A DNA stretch of 64,000 nt from Streptomyces barringtoniae (GCF_020819595.1 NZ_JAJHNP010000013.1:175893-239892), one strand, 5' to 3'; positions 52,815 through 62,116 are shown, counted from the stretch's first letter. A program made the numbers and translations. Notes: a model not told the origin generated them from the sequence alone.

Positions 52815-54185
52815 TCAGGCCCGAGTGAAGAGGCGCCCCGCCAGGTCGACCCCCGTCACCGTGCCGTCGGCCGCGCGCGAGAAGAAGCCCTTCTGCCCCT
52901 TCAGGCCCCCCTCGGTGACGATGTACTCGTCCCCGTCCCCCGGCAGGAAGCCGACCCCCGCGGCCGGATGGTCCGGCGGCATCTCCGCGTCCGACGCCGC
53001 GCGGATCTCCGGCTTGATGCCGACGGCCAGCGTGAGCCGGCCGTCGGCCACCGCGATGTCGAGGTTCATGGCGTCGATCTCGTACCGCCCGGCGACCTCC
53101 CGCGCCCGCTCCTCGTCGTACGGCAGCGGTTCCGGCTCCCGCTCGACCACACCGAGGAACAGCTCCAGCGCCCGCTTCAGCACCGCCTGGTTGAACTGGT
53201 AGCCGTCCGGGCCGGAGTTGGCGAGCGAGACGACGGCGAAGTCCCGCTCCGGCACCAGGAGCAGCTCGGCGAACTGGCCGTTGCCCGAGCCCCCGTGACC
53301 GGCCGTGCGTACACCCTCCACCTCCCGCAGGAACCAGCAGATGCCGAAGGCGTCGCCGAGCGTGCTGCCCCGCAGTTCGACGGTGGGTTCCCGCATGCCG
53401 CGCAGCGTCTCGGCGGCCATCAGTCCCTCTCCGTCGCCCAGCTGGAACCGCGCCCAGCGCAGCAGGTCGCTCGCCGAGGAGACGACACCGCCGCCGGGGT
53501 TGTTGCCGCGCAGTCCGGCCCGCCACGACTTCCAGGGGCGGGCGAGGGTGAGGGAGCCGTCCTCGGCACGGTTGTGGCCCACGGCGAAGCGACGGACCAC
53601 GACGTCGTCCAGGTCGAGGACGGTGTCCGACAGGCCCAGCGGCTCCAGGACCAGTTCGGCCAGCGCCTTCTCGAACGGCAGGCCGGTGACGTTCTCCACC
53701 ACCCGGCCGAGCAGGTTGTAGCCGGCCTGGCTGTAGGAGGCGCGGGCGCCGGGCGGCGCGATCAGCGGCAGCCGGTTCAGCTGTCCGACGAACGCGGCGA
53801 GCGAGCCGTCGCCCTCGTCGGCGTCGACCAGGTTCCAGTCCAGGCCCGCCGTGTGGTTGAGCAGGTTCAGCACGGTGATCCGGGCGGCGGCCTCCTCGTC
53901 GGCGAGGCGCAGCTCGGGAACGTACCAGCGGACCGGCGCTTCGAGGTCCACCCGGCCCTGCTCGGCCAGGCGCATCAGCGCGGTCGCCGTGAAGGTCTTG
54001 CTGACCGAGGCCAGGTGGAAGAGCGTGTGCTCGTCCACCGGCAGGGGGTGGTCCACGTTCGTCACCCCGTGGTGGACATGGATCTCCTCGCCGCCGGTCA
54101 GCACGGCCACGGCGACCCCCGGCACCCCGAACTCCTTCGCCGCCGTCTCCACGAACGCGGCCAGTGACTCACGCTTCCCGGACAT
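52815..54185 (-). CDS. Serine hydrolase of the beta-lactamase/DD-peptidase-like family
   Basis: This 456-residue class C-like serine hydrolase (Beta-lactamase domain, PF00144 type) has the nucleophile Ser in ASVSKTFTATALM and the Tyr in YSQAGYNLLGRV. The HGG-type motif is GHGGSGNGQF. A C-terminal beta domain from about residue 345 is typical of the esterase/peptidase branch. No signal peptide is present, so it is likely cytoplasmic and not an antibiotic-destroying lactamase. A large inverted repeat lies upstream. Confidence 0.88.
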   Translation of the reverse strand: MSGKRESLAAFVETAAKEFGVPGVAVAVLTGGEEIHVHHGVTNVDHPLPVDEHTLFHLASVSKTFTATALMRLAEQGRVDLEAPVRWYVPELRLADEEAAARITVLNLLNHTAGLDWNLVDADEGDGSLAAFVGQLNRLPLIAPPGARASYSQAGYNLLGRVVENVTGLPFEKALAELVLEPLGLSDTVLDLDDVVVRRFAVGHNRAEDGSLTLARPWKSWRAGLRGNNPGGGVVSSASDLLRWARFQLGDGEGLMAAETLRGMREPTVELRGSTLGDAFGICWFLREVEGVRTAGHGGSGNGQFAELLLVPERDFAVVSLANSGPDGYQFNQAVLKRALELFLGVVEREPEPLPYDEERAREVAGRYEIDAMNLDIAVADGRLTLAVGIKPEIRAASDAEMPPDHPAAGVGFLPGDGDEYIVTEGGLKGQKGFFSRAADGTVTGVDLAGRLFTRA

Positions 54186-54204
54186 CCGTTCCCCCTCCTG
54201 GTCA

Positions 54205-54279
54205 CTTGAACTAAGTACAGGAAGGACAGTAGGAGACCGTGGCGGAGGTGCACAAGGGGTTTCCTGTACTTAGTTCAAG
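54205..54279. promoter_or_regulatory. 19-bp inverted repeat, possible operator pair
   Basis: cttgaactaagtacaggaa (54205-54223) is repeated in perfect inversion at 54261-54279, 37 bases apart. Each arm holds a CTTGAACTAAG half-palindrome and is AT-rich for this genome. It spans -20 to -94 from the serine hydrolase start and ends 6 bases before the EEP gene stop. It may be two regulator sites or a long hairpin ending the EEP transcript. Confidence 0.6.
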
Positions 54280-54284
54280 CGGAC

Positions 54285-55040
54285 TCACGCCACCGGTACA
54301 CGCAGCGCCGCGAGGACCGGCAGGTGATCCGTGGCCGCCGTCAAGTCGGCCCGGGTGACCCCTGGTCGGTCCAGCGGAACACCGCAGCCGAGGACCTCGA
54401 TGCCCTTGGTCGCGAAGACGGCGTCGATGCGCTGCGGGGGGTCGCTGTGCGGCCAGGTCGTCTCGCCGCCCCAGGGGGCCACGGCACGGCAGTCCTGGAG
54501 GCTCGCGGAGAGCAGACGGAAGGCAGGGCCGTCGGGGCCTTCGTTCAGGTCACCGCCGGCGATGGCGTGCTCCGCGCCCAGGCCGGTGAGGCGGTCGAGG
54601 AGCAGGCCGCCCTGTTCGTACCGCTCTTTGCCGTCCAGGCTCAGATGGCAGCTGATCACCCCCAGCCGGACCACGCCGAAACGGACCACCGCCGTGGCGA
54701 AGCCGCGCCGGTGCAGGCCGGGAGTGAGGGGCAGCAGGACGTCCTCCGTCCGCTCCACGGTGGCCCGGAGCGAGCAGAGGATCGCGGGGCCCGCCGCGGT
54801 GGCGCCGCCGGTGAGGACCACCTGGCCGGAGGCCGCGGCGAGGCGGGCCAGCTTCTTGCGCCAGCGGAAGAAGCGGGGCGCCTCCTGGACGAGGACCAGG
54901 TCGGGGGCGCAGGCGGTGATCACCCTGGCCAGGGCGTCGGTGTCGTCGCGCATCGAGCGGATGTTGTAGCTCAGGACGCGGATGAGGGGTGAACCGTCGG
55001 GTTCGGTACGGGAGTTGGGAAGCAGCGTGCTGGTCGCCAT
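54285..55040 (-). CDS. Endonuclease/exonuclease/phosphatase (EEP) family protein
   Basis: This 251-residue metal-dependent phosphoesterase is of the EEP fold. Motifs are RVLSYNIRSMRDDTDALARVI, DLVLVQEAP (metal Glu), LGVISCHLSLD, HAIAGGDLNEGPDG (Asp and Asn) and the final ATDHLPVLAAL (Asp-His). The ATG giving MATSTLLPNSRTEPDG is taken; upstream codons are not conserved-looking. The substrate may be DNA, inositol phosphate or lipid; nothing here decides it. Confidence 0.88.
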   Translation of the reverse strand: MATSTLLPNSRTEPDGSPLIRVLSYNIRSMRDDTDALARVITACAPDLVLVQEAPRFFRWRKKLARLAAASGQVVLTGGATAAGPAILCSLRATVERTEDVLLPLTPGLHRRGFATAVVRFGVVRLGVISCHLSLDGKERYEQGGLLLDRLTGLGAEHAIAGGDLNEGPDGPAFRLLSASLQDCRAVAPWGGETTWPHSDPPQRIDAVFATKGIEVLGCGVPLDRPGVTRADLTAATDHLPVLAALRVPVA

Positions 55041-55109
55041 GCCGCTCAACATACGACGATGCCCGCCCGTCCCGGGACCGGACGCGGCGGGCACTGTCGT
55101 ACGACCCCA

Positions 55110-56063
55110 CTACATGATCGGGTCGGGCTCGCGGGCCAGGTCGGCCGCGCCGACGAGGCCCGCCTTGTTGCCGAGCTGGGCGGCGATCACGTCGGCCACC
55201 GGGCGCCAGTTGCCGCCGACCAGCCAGCGCTTGTAGGACTTGCGGATCGGGTCGAGGACCAGTTCGCCCTCGTCGGAGAGGCCACCGCCGACGATGAACG
55301 CGGACGGGTCGAAGAGGGAGGCCAGGTCGGCGAGGCCCGCACCGGCCCAGCGGGCCAGCTCGCGGTAGGAGTCGACGGCCACCGGGTCGCCCTGGCGGGC
55401 GGCCATGGAGATGTGCTTGCCCTCGATGCCGTCAGGGGTGCCGTCGCCGAGCGAGAGCAGCAGTTCCGCGTTCTCGGGGGTGGCGTTGGCGCGCTGCTTG
55501 GCGTATCTCACCAGGGCCCGCCCCGAGGCGTACTGCTCCCAGCAGCCCTGGCTGCCGCAGCCGCACAGCAGGCCGTCCGGGACCATCCGGATGTGGCCGA
55601 ACTCCGCGGCCACGCCGAAGTGGCCGCGGCGCAGCTTGTTGCCGATGATGATGCCGCCGCCGAGGCCGGTGCCGAGCGTGATGCAGATGACGTTGCGGTG
55701 GCCCTTGCCGGCGCCGAACTTGTACTCGCCCCAGGCGGCGGCGTTGGCGTCGTTCTCGACCACGACCGGGAGGCCCACGCGGGCCTCGACCTTCTCCTTC
55801 AGCGGCTCCTGGCGCCAGTCGATGTTCGGCGCGAAGTACACCGTCGAGCGCTGCCGGTTGACGTAACCGGCCGCACCGATGCCCACGCCGACGATCTCGT
55901 GCCCGGCGCGCGCACCCTCCACCGCCGAGGCGATGGCGTCCACGATGGCCTCGGGCGTGGTGGGGGTCGGCACCTTGAAGGTCGAGAGGATGTTGCCTTC
56001 CTCGTCGACCACGCCGGCCGCGATCTTGGTGCCGCCGATGTCGACGCCGATGGTGAGTCCCAT
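55110..56063 (-). CDS. glkA: ROK-family glucokinase GlkA
   Basis: GlkA phosphorylates glucose with ATP and, in Streptomyces, is required for glucose repression. It has 317 residues. The phosphate loop is LTIGVDIGGTKIAAGVVD; VENDANAAAWGEYKFGAGKG carries the catalytic Asp. The ROK zinc motif is CGCGSQGCWEQYASG, with GHIRMVPDG before it. The length and the position match the SCO2126 gene as recalled. No transporter is adjacent. Confidence 0.97.
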   Translation of the reverse strand: MGLTIGVDIGGTKIAAGVVDEEGNILSTFKVPTPTTPEAIVDAIASAVEGARAGHEIVGVGIGAAGYVNRQRSTVYFAPNIDWRQEPLKEKVEARVGLPVVVENDANAAAWGEYKFGAGKGHRNVICITLGTGLGGGIIIGNKLRRGHFGVAAEFGHIRMVPDGLLCGCGSQGCWEQYASGRALVRYAKQRANATPENAELLLSLGDGTPDGIEGKHISMAARQGDPVAVDSYRELARWAGAGLADLASLFDPSAFIVGGGLSDEGELVLDPIRKSYKRWLVGGNWRPVADVIAAQLGNKAGLVGAADLAREPDPIM

Positions 56064-56130
56064 GAATCCCTCAGTTTCGGTCGAGCCCCGCTACGGCCAA
56101 CCGTACCCGAGGCCCTGCCGGGAAAGCGCT

Positions 56131-56631
56131 TCAGTCCAGGTCGATACGCTCCCCCGGGCCGGTGCCCTCGCCCTTGTCCCGCCGGTCGTCCTGGGCCTCG
56201 TGGCTCAGGTCGTCGGCGGTGCGGGCGGTCCAGCGGCGCTCCTGGGCCTGGACGGCGGAGCGGTAGGCGGCGAGCAGTTCGCTGCCGGCCGCGGCCAGGT
56301 GGTCGAAGACGTCGGGGTTGCGGTCTATGACGGGCTCGACGGCGGCCTTGGCCTGCTGGACGACCTGGCGCACCGCCTGCTGGGCGGCGGGTCCGGCGAG
56401 GCTGCCGAGGAGCGGTGACGGGAGGCCGGAGAGCTTGTCGGCCACCGTGTCCACGAGCTTCTTCAGCTCCTCCGCGGCCGAGCCCGGCTGCGGGCCGTAC
56501 TCGGCGCGGCGGCGGGCCTTCTCGGCGGCGAGGTCCTCGGCGCAGGCCGTGGACCAGGCGTCGGCGTCGGCCGCCCGCCGCTGTTCCTCATATCCCTCGT
56601 GCGAGTCGGATGCGGGACGCTCTTCGCTCAT
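56131..56631 (-). CDS. DUF5304-type hypothetical protein
   Basis: This 166-residue soluble, Ala/Glu/Arg-rich helical protein of unknown function is conserved in Streptomyces next to the glucokinase gene (DUF5304 by recollection). It contains WSTACAEDLAAEKARRRAEYGPQPGSAAEELKKLVDTVADKL and VQQAKAAVEPVIDRNPDVFDHLAAAGSELLAAYRSAV. No membrane segment or catalytic motif is seen. It sits 60 bases after the ArsA-like ATPase gene and 67 before glkA, in one orientation, suggesting an operon. Confidence 0.8.
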   Translation of the reverse strand: MSEERPASDSHEGYEEQRRAADADAWSTACAEDLAAEKARRRAEYGPQPGSAAEELKKLVDTVADKLSGLPSPLLGSLAGPAAQQAVRQVVQQAKAAVEPVIDRNPDVFDHLAAAGSELLAAYRSAVQAQERRWTARTADDLSHEAQDDRRDKGEGTGPGERIDLD

Positions 56632-56691
56632 GGCGGACTCCTGACTACGGTTCGCCTTTACGACGTTACCCGAACGGGCGTACCCGGATCA

Positions 56692-57867
56692 TCAGCGTCC
56701 CGTGGCGGGCCACAGGTCGGGGTCGGGGGCGAAGCGGACGCGCAGCTCGCCCTCGCGCAGGCCGGCCCCGGCGACGGTGCAACGGCGCAGGGCGGAGGGC
56801 AGCGGGACGATCCGCCGGAACGGGCCCACGGTGATCACGAGCTCGTCGCCGCGCCGGATCAGGTCCAGCTCGTCCCGTATCGCGCCGGGCAGCGGGATGT
56901 GCCAGACCAGCACGCCCTCGTCGCTCCTGCGGTCGGTGACGGGCCACTCGACCGGGGCGGGTGCCGGGTTGACGGGGGGTACGGCGAGGGCGGCGAGGTC
57001 GTCGGCGCCGCGCGGGTCGTGGCCGAGGTGCGGGACGGGGTGGACGTCGTACGGCTGCTCCTGCCAGTCGGCGAGTGCCTTGCGCTGCTGGGCGAGGAGT
57101 CCGACGAGCAGGCTGTCGGGATCGGTCTCGGGCAGGGTGCGGTTGGCGATCAGTATCTCGGTGCGCAGGCCGCGCAGGGCGAGGCCGAGGCCGGCGGTCC
57201 GTACGGCGTCGGCGCCGGCGGGGCCGGGTTCGGCGACCAGGCGTACGGCCGTGTTCCGGTCGCTGAGCACGGCCTCGACGGCGGCGAGTTCGACGTCCCA
57301 GCGGGCGGCCGTCTCGTACAGCCAGTCGGACGGCATCGGCACGCCGGCCAGCCGGCCGAGGACGGGGCGCAGGGCGCGGGCCGCCTGCCGCTCGGGCGGG
57401 AGGAGACGGCGCAGATAGCGGCGCAGCTCCTCGGGGAGGCCGAGCAGGGCGAGGGCCTGCTGGAGGGGCGGAAGGTCCACCACGAGCAGGTCGTAGCGCT
57501 CGGACAGCGCCGCGTCCCGCAGGGCCCGCAGGAAGGACAGCTCCTCGGCGCCGGGCAGCGGGGTGACCTCCTCGGCGTCCAGCCGGGCGGCGCCGAGCAG
57601 GTCGAGGACGGTGGCCGCGCGGCTCTGGAAGGCGGTGAGGTCCTGCCGGAAGCGGTCGACGGCATCGGGCCGCCAGGTGGTGAGGTTCGCCGCGGCTTCC
57701 TCCGGCACCGGTCCCGTCGCGGAACCCAGCGCGGCGCCGAGGGTGTCGGTGCGGTCGGCACTCAGCAGAAGCGTGCGGACGCCTTCGCCTGCGGCGCGCT
57801 GTGCGGTGGCGGCAGCGACAGTGGTACGACCGCTGCCGCCCGGGCCCGTGATCAGGATGGTGCGCAT
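56692..57867 (-). CDS. ArsA/GET3-like ATPase
   Basis: This 391-residue P-loop ATPase has a deviant Walker A ITGPGGSGRTTVAAATA, with Arg where Lys normally sits. VRTLLLSADRTDTLGAAL is the switch-like region and YDLLVVDLPPLQQALALLG the Walker B. The C-terminal ArsA_HSP20-like domain is GVLVWHIPLPGAIRDELDLIRRGDELVITVGPFRRIVPLPSAL. Proteins of this kind in actinobacteria are called ion-transporting ATPases but no transporter is linked. The role is unknown. Confidence 0.87.
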   Translation of the reverse strand: MRTILITGPGGSGRTTVAAATAQRAAGEGVRTLLLSADRTDTLGAALGSATGPVPEEAAANLTTWRPDAVDRFRQDLTAFQSRAATVLDLLGAARLDAEEVTPLPGAEELSFLRALRDAALSERYDLLVVDLPPLQQALALLGLPEELRRYLRRLLPPERQAARALRPVLGRLAGVPMPSDWLYETAARWDVELAAVEAVLSDRNTAVRLVAEPGPAGADAVRTAGLGLALRGLRTEILIANRTLPETDPDSLLVGLLAQQRKALADWQEQPYDVHPVPHLGHDPRGADDLAALAVPPVNPAPAPVEWPVTDRRSDEGVLVWHIPLPGAIRDELDLIRRGDELVITVGPFRRIVPLPSALRRCTVAGAGLREGELRVRFAPDPDLWPATGR

Positions 57868-58632
57868 GAGGCTGAACGGTAACGGAGGCCGGGGGCACGG
57901 GGCGTTGGCCGGTGCCCCGAAGCGACGCCGGTGGACGACACGGGGAACGGGGCATGGGCAGCACCCGGAGCTGCCCTACAGGGCGGAGCGGCACCCCCGG
58001 GGGGCTCGGCCGCGCGCCCCGGCACTGACGGGTTGCCGCCCGCGCCCACCCGTGCCGCCCCAGCGACACGACTGCCCACGGCTGGGCCGGGGAGGGTGCG
58101 GCACGCGGCCGGGCGCGGCTGGGCGGGGCGGGTGCCGCACGCGGCCGGGTGGTGGGTGTGGGGCGTGGCCGGGCTGGGTTAGGCGGCCGGGCGCAGTTGG
58201 GCGGGGCGGGTACGGCACACGGTCGGGCGCCGCTCGGCGGGGCAGGTACCGCACACGGCCAGGCGGGGCGGGTACGGCACACGGCCGGGCGCAGTTGGGC
58301 AGAGCAAGTGCCGCACACGGCCGGGCGGTGGGCGTGGTGCGCGACCGGGCACCGCTGGGCGGGGCAGGTGACGCACACGGCCAGGCGCGGCTGGACTGGG
58401 CAGGTACCGCATACGGCCGGTTGGCGGGTGCGGGGTGTTGCCGCACGCGGCCGGGTGCCACGGGGTCGGCCATCGGCCCGCCTGCGATCGGCAGCAGCAC
58501 AACCGCGCGCAGCTGAGTGGACGGGGTGCGGCGCACGGCCGAAGGCGGCTGGGCGCCACGAGTAGCGGCCGGGCCGCCTGCGGTGGGAGCAGCGTGACCG
58601 TGTGCGGCCGGGCGTGGCTGCGGGGGTTGGGG
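57868..58632. repeat. Gene-free GC-rich region with degenerate ~36-bp repeats
   Basis: About 765 bases without a credible gene. Between about 58083 and 58480 a loose motif of the form ggggcgggtacggcacacgg followed by ccgggcgcagttgggc recurs eight or nine times with changes and deletions. Open frames on both strands run through it and give His/Thr/Gly or Cys/Pro/Arg strings, but in several frames at once, a sign of composition rather than coding. Confidence 0.75.
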
Positions 58633-59073
58633 TTACTGGTCGGACTCGACCCTCTTCTTCAGGCCCGCCAGGGCGCGGTCGATGATGACCTTTTCCGCCT
58701 TGCGCTTGATCATGCCGAGCATGGGGATCTTGACGTCCACCGTGAGGAGGTAGGTGACCTCCGTCGTGGCGGGACCCGTGGGCTTGAGGATGTAGGAGCC
58801 GTCGAGGGAGCGGAGCATCTGGGACTTGACCAGGGTCCAGGAGACCTCGTTGTCGCCGGTCCAGGTGTAGGCGAGGGTCTGGTCGTCCTTGATGGCGCCG
58901 GCGTCCATGACGAGCCGGACCTGCTCGGCGCGGCCCTGGTCGTCGGTCTTGAGAACCTCCGCCTCCTTCACCTCGCCCGTCCAGTCCGGGTAGCGGGCGA
59001 AGTCGGCAATCACCCCCATGACGTCGGCCGGTGCCGCCTCGATCGTGATGCTCGAGCTGGTGTGTTCCGCCAT
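58633..59073 (-). CDS. SRPBCC (START-like) family protein
   Basis: This is a 146-residue single-domain lipid/polyketide-binding fold protein. It starts MAEHTSSSITIEAAPADVMGVIADFARYPDWTGEVKEAEVL, the typical first strand and helix. TYAWTGDN-like strands and DVKIPMLGMIKRKAEKVIIDRALAGLKKRVE as the long last helix complete it. The ligand is unknown. The ATG is the only good start; the longer frame upstream is a shadow. It lies 133 bases after the metallophosphoesterase gene. Confidence 0.9.
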   Translation of the reverse strand: MAEHTSSSITIEAAPADVMGVIADFARYPDWTGEVKEAEVLKTDDQGRAEQVRLVMDAGAIKDDQTLAYTWTGDNEVSWTLVKSQMLRSLDGSYILKPTGPATTEVTYLLTVDVKIPMLGMIKRKAEKVIIDRALAGLKKRVESDQ

Positions 59074-59206
59074 CGCCGTGGCTCCTCCAGATGCGGGCCG
59101 GTACAGAGGTCGTCGTGCGCACGTGTGTGCAGCGTGAAGGCTACCGCGCCGCCGACCAGCCGCCTTCACCCCATGTCCCACACAGCGCCGGCCGGTCACC
59201 GGCGGA

Positions 59207-60004
59207 TCACCATTCGAGCGCCCAGGGGCGGCCCGTCCCGGCGAAGTGGCCCACGTTCACGCACTCGGTCGCGCCGATCCGCATACGGGGTGCGAGCGGC
59301 TGGTGGACGTGACCGAAGAGCGAATAGCGGGGCCTGGTGCGGCGGATCGCGGCCAGCAGGGCGCGGCTCCCCCGCTCGAAGCGGCGCGCCACGGTGTCGT
59401 AGACCAGCTCGGGCACCTCCGGCGGGATGTGCGTGCACAGCACGTCGACCTCGCCGACCGCCTCGATCTTCGCCTCGTACTCCTCGTCACTGATCTCGTA
59501 CGGCGTCCGCATGGGCGTGCGCAACCCGCCGCCGACGAACCCGAAGGTCCAGCCGCCGATCTCCACCCGCTGCCCGTCGAGCACGGTGGTGCCGGGATGG
59601 GCGTACTCCTTCCACAGCGGCGGCATGTCGACATTGCCGTAGGTGGCGTACGTCGGGGTCGGGAACGCGGCGAACAGCTCGGCGTACTGCTTGCGCACCG
59701 CCTTCTCGATGGCCGCGGCCCGGTCCGTGCCGATGCCGGCCCACAGCCGGGCGCCGAAATCCCGGGCCTCCTCGAAGCGCCGGGCGGTGCGCAGCTCGAC
59801 GATCCGGTCGGCGTTCTCCCTGCCGAACAGGTCCGGGAAGATGCCGCGCGAGTGGTCTGCGTAGTCGAGGAAGAGCACGAGGTCGCCCAGGCAGATCAGG
59901 GCGTCGGCGCCCTCCCCGGCCCGGGCCAGGTCCCGGGCGTTGCCGTGCACGTCGCTGACGACGTGGACGCGGGTCCTTCGGTTGCCGGAGGGTGTCGGTG
60001 CCAT
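59207..60004 (-). CDS. Calcineurin-like metallophosphoesterase
   Basis: This is a 265-residue two-metal phosphoesterase. The metal motifs are VVSDVHGNARDL (Asp, His), ICLGDLVLF (Asp), YATYGNVD (Asn), LCTHIPPE (His) and YSLFGHVHQP (His). Substrates of the family include DNA, cyclic nucleotides and proteins. The ATG at 60004 gives MAPTPSGNRR; a TTG three codons earlier is possible. It is divergent from the acyl-CoA ligase across about 300 bases. Confidence 0.92.
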   Translation of the reverse strand: MAPTPSGNRRTRVHVVSDVHGNARDLARAGEGADALICLGDLVLFLDYADHSRGIFPDLFGRENADRIVELRTARRFEEARDFGARLWAGIGTDRAAAIEKAVRKQYAELFAAFPTPTYATYGNVDMPPLWKEYAHPGTTVLDGQRVEIGGWTFGFVGGGLRTPMRTPYEISDEEYEAKIEAVGEVDVLCTHIPPEVPELVYDTVARRFERGSRALLAAIRRTRPRYSLFGHVHQPLAPRMRIGATECVNVGHFAGTGRPWALEW

Positions 60005-60300
60005 GGTGATCAAGGGTAGGCGTGTGCGGTCTGCGTGAACAGTGTCGGTCCGGCCTGCGGTTACTCGCCGGTCGGTTCAGCCGTGGACTACTGTGCGCGA
60101 AGGAACGCCAACATGTGTGACGCAGCGAACATCTCACCGGGAACCCCTGTCGGGAAAGCCATACCGGCGGGTAACGTCCGGGCAGTCCAGTCGTGCTCTG
60201 GATTTCAACAGCTGGATTCCCGAGCACCTGCCCGAGCCTTGGACCGCACCGTCGCATCACACAGTGTCGTGGCGCCGGCGCCCTATGAGGAGCAGCAGTC
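60005..60300. promoter_or_regulatory. Divergent intergenic region, metallophosphoesterase / acyl-CoA ligase
   Basis: Nearly 300 bases. The segment next to 60090-60130 (gtgcgcgaaggaacgccaacatgtgtgacgcagcgaac) is less GC-rich. No palindrome or clear promoter boxes were fixed. A short Shine-Dalgarno GAGGAG lies at its right end for the ligase TTG start. Confidence 0.4.
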
Positions 60301-62097
60301 TTGCGCGAGTTCAGCCTTCCGGCTTTGTACGAGGTCCCTGCGGACGGCAACCTGACCGACATCGTCCGCAGAAACGCCGCGCAGCATCCCGACGTCGCCG
60401 TCATCGCCCGCAAGGTGGGCGGTGCCTGGCAGGACGTGACGGCCCGGGAGTTCCTGGCCGAGGTGCACGCCGCCGCCAAGGGCCTCATCGCCTCCGGGGT
60501 CCAGCCGGGCGACCGGGTGGGCCTGATGTCCCGCACCCGTTACGAGTGGACCCTGCTCGACTTCGCGATCTGGAGCGCGGGCGCGGTCACCGTGCCGGTG
60601 TACGAGACCAGCTCCCCGGAGCAGGTGCAGTGGATCCTGTCCGACTCGGGCGCCACCGCCTGCATCGTGGAGCTGGAGAACCACGCGGCGGCCGTGGAGT
60701 CGGTGCGCGAGTCGCTGCCCGCCCTCAAGCACGTCTGGCAGATCGAGGCCGGCGGCGTGGAGGAGCTCGGGCGGCTCGGGCAGGACGTGTCGGACGAGAC
60801 GGTCGAGGAGCGCAGCTCGCTCGCCAAGGCCGACGACCCCGCGACCATCGTGTACACGAGCGGTACGACCGGCCGCCCCAAGGGCTGTGTGCTCACCCAC
60901 CGCAGCTTCTTCGCCGAGTGCGGCAACATCGTGGAGCGGCTGCGCCCGCTGTTCCGTACCGGCGAGTGCTCGGTCCTGCTCTTCCTGCCGCTGGCGCACG
61001 TCTTCGGCCGCCTGGTGCAGATCGCGCCGATGATGGCGCCGATCAAGCTGGGCTGCGTCCCGGACATCAAGCACCTCACCGACGAACTGGCCGCCTTCCG
61101 GCCGACGCTGGTCCTCGGTGTCCCGCGCGTCTTCGAGAAGGTCTACAACTCGGCGCGCGCCAAGGCGCAGGCGGACGGCAAGGGCGCGATCTTCGACAAG
61201 GCGGCGGACACCGCGATCGCCTACAGCAAGGCGCTGGACAGCGCCTCGGGCCCGGCGTTCGGCCTGAAGGTCAAGCACAAGGTCTTCGACAGGCTGGTGT
61301 ACAGCAAGCTGCGCGCGGTCCTCGGCGGCCGGGGCGAGTACGCCATCTCCGGCGGCGCCCCGCTGGGCGAGCGGCTCGGCCACTTCTTCCGGGGCATCGG
61401 CTTCACCGTGCTGGAGGGCTACGGCCTGACCGAGTCCTGCGCGGCGACCGCGTTCAACCCCTGGGACCGGCAGAAGATCGGCACGGTCGGGCAGCCGCTG
61501 CCCGGCTCGGTGATCCGGATAGCGGACGACGGCGAGGTGCTGCTGCACGGCGAGCACCTGTTCAAGGAGTACTGGAACAACCCGGGCGCGACGGCGGAGG
61601 CGCTGGCCGACGGCTGGTTCCACACCGGTGACATCGGCACCCTGGACGAGGACGGCTACCTCAGGATCACCGGCCGCAAGAAGGAGATCATCGTCACGGC
61701 GGGCGGCAAGAACGTGGCCCCGGCGGTGATCGAGGACCGGATCCGGGCGCACGCGCTGGTCGCGGAGTGCATGGTGGTGGGCGACGGGCGGCCGTTCGTG
61801 GGCGCGCTGGTCACCATCGACGAGGAGTTCCTGGGCCGTTGGGCGTCCGAGCACGGCAAGCCGGCAGGTGCCACCGCGGCGTCGCTGAAGGACGACCCGG
61901 ATCTGGTCGCGGCGATCCAGACGGCGGTCGACGACGGCAACGCCGCGGTGTCGAAGGCGGAATCGGTGCGGAAGTTCCGCATTCTGTCCTCCCAGTTCTC
62001 GGAGGAGTCGGGCCACCTCACCCCGTCGCTGAAGCTCAAGCGGAACGTGGTGGCGAAGGACTACGCGGCCGAGATCGAGGCGATCTACGCGAAGTAG
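60301..62097 (+). CDS. fadD: Long-chain fatty-acid--CoA ligase (AMP-forming)
   Basis: This is a 598-residue ANL-superfamily enzyme that activates fatty acids via acyl-AMP to acyl-CoA. The P-loop-like AMP motif is TIVYTSGTTGRPKGCVLTH. Other motifs are YGLTESCAATAFN, GWFHTGDIGTLDEDGYLRITGRKKEIIVTAGGKNVAP and the late Lys in LTPSLKLKRNVV. The start is TTG, with GAGGAGCAGTC just upstream, and the homologous N-terminus MREFSLPALYEVPAD supports it. Fatty acid breakdown or lipid synthesis are both possible. Confidence 0.93.
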   Translation: MREFSLPALYEVPADGNLTDIVRRNAAQHPDVAVIARKVGGAWQDVTAREFLAEVHAAAKGLIASGVQPGDRVGLMSRTRYEWTLLDFAIWSAGAVTVPVYETSSPEQVQWILSDSGATACIVELENHAAAVESVRESLPALKHVWQIEAGGVEELGRLGQDVSDETVEERSSLAKADDPATIVYTSGTTGRPKGCVLTHRSFFAECGNIVERLRPLFRTGECSVLLFLPLAHVFGRLVQIAPMMAPIKLGCVPDIKHLTDELAAFRPTLVLGVPRVFEKVYNSARAKAQADGKGAIFDKAADTAIAYSKALDSASGPAFGLKVKHKVFDRLVYSKLRAVLGGRGEYAISGGAPLGERLGHFFRGIGFTVLEGYGLTESCAATAFNPWDRQKIGTVGQPLPGSVIRIADDGEVLLHGEHLFKEYWNNPGATAEALADGWFHTGDIGTLDEDGYLRITGRKKEIIVTAGGKNVAPAVIEDRIRAHALVAECMVVGDGRPFVGALVTIDEEFLGRWASEHGKPAGATAASLKDDPDLVAAIQTAVDDGNAAVSKAESVRKFRILSSQFSEESGHLTPSLKLKRNVVAKDYAAEIEAIYAK

Positions 62098-62116
62098 CAC
62101 GCCTCCTGACGGAGTG

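Noticed and set aside
52815..54185. Serine hydrolase as an antibiotic-resistance beta-lactamase
   Set aside because: There is no signal peptide and it has a long C-terminal domain typical of esterase/peptidase relatives, so resistance cannot be claimed.
58149..58565. His/Thr/Gly repeat peptide on the plus strand
   Set aside because: All frames of the GC-rich repeats give similar low-complexity strings, so the pattern is compositional.
56666..59122. 818-residue minus-strand frame over the repeats and ArsA-like gene
   Set aside because: It runs through the SRPBCC and ArsA-like genes in another frame and through the repeat region; no homologous features.
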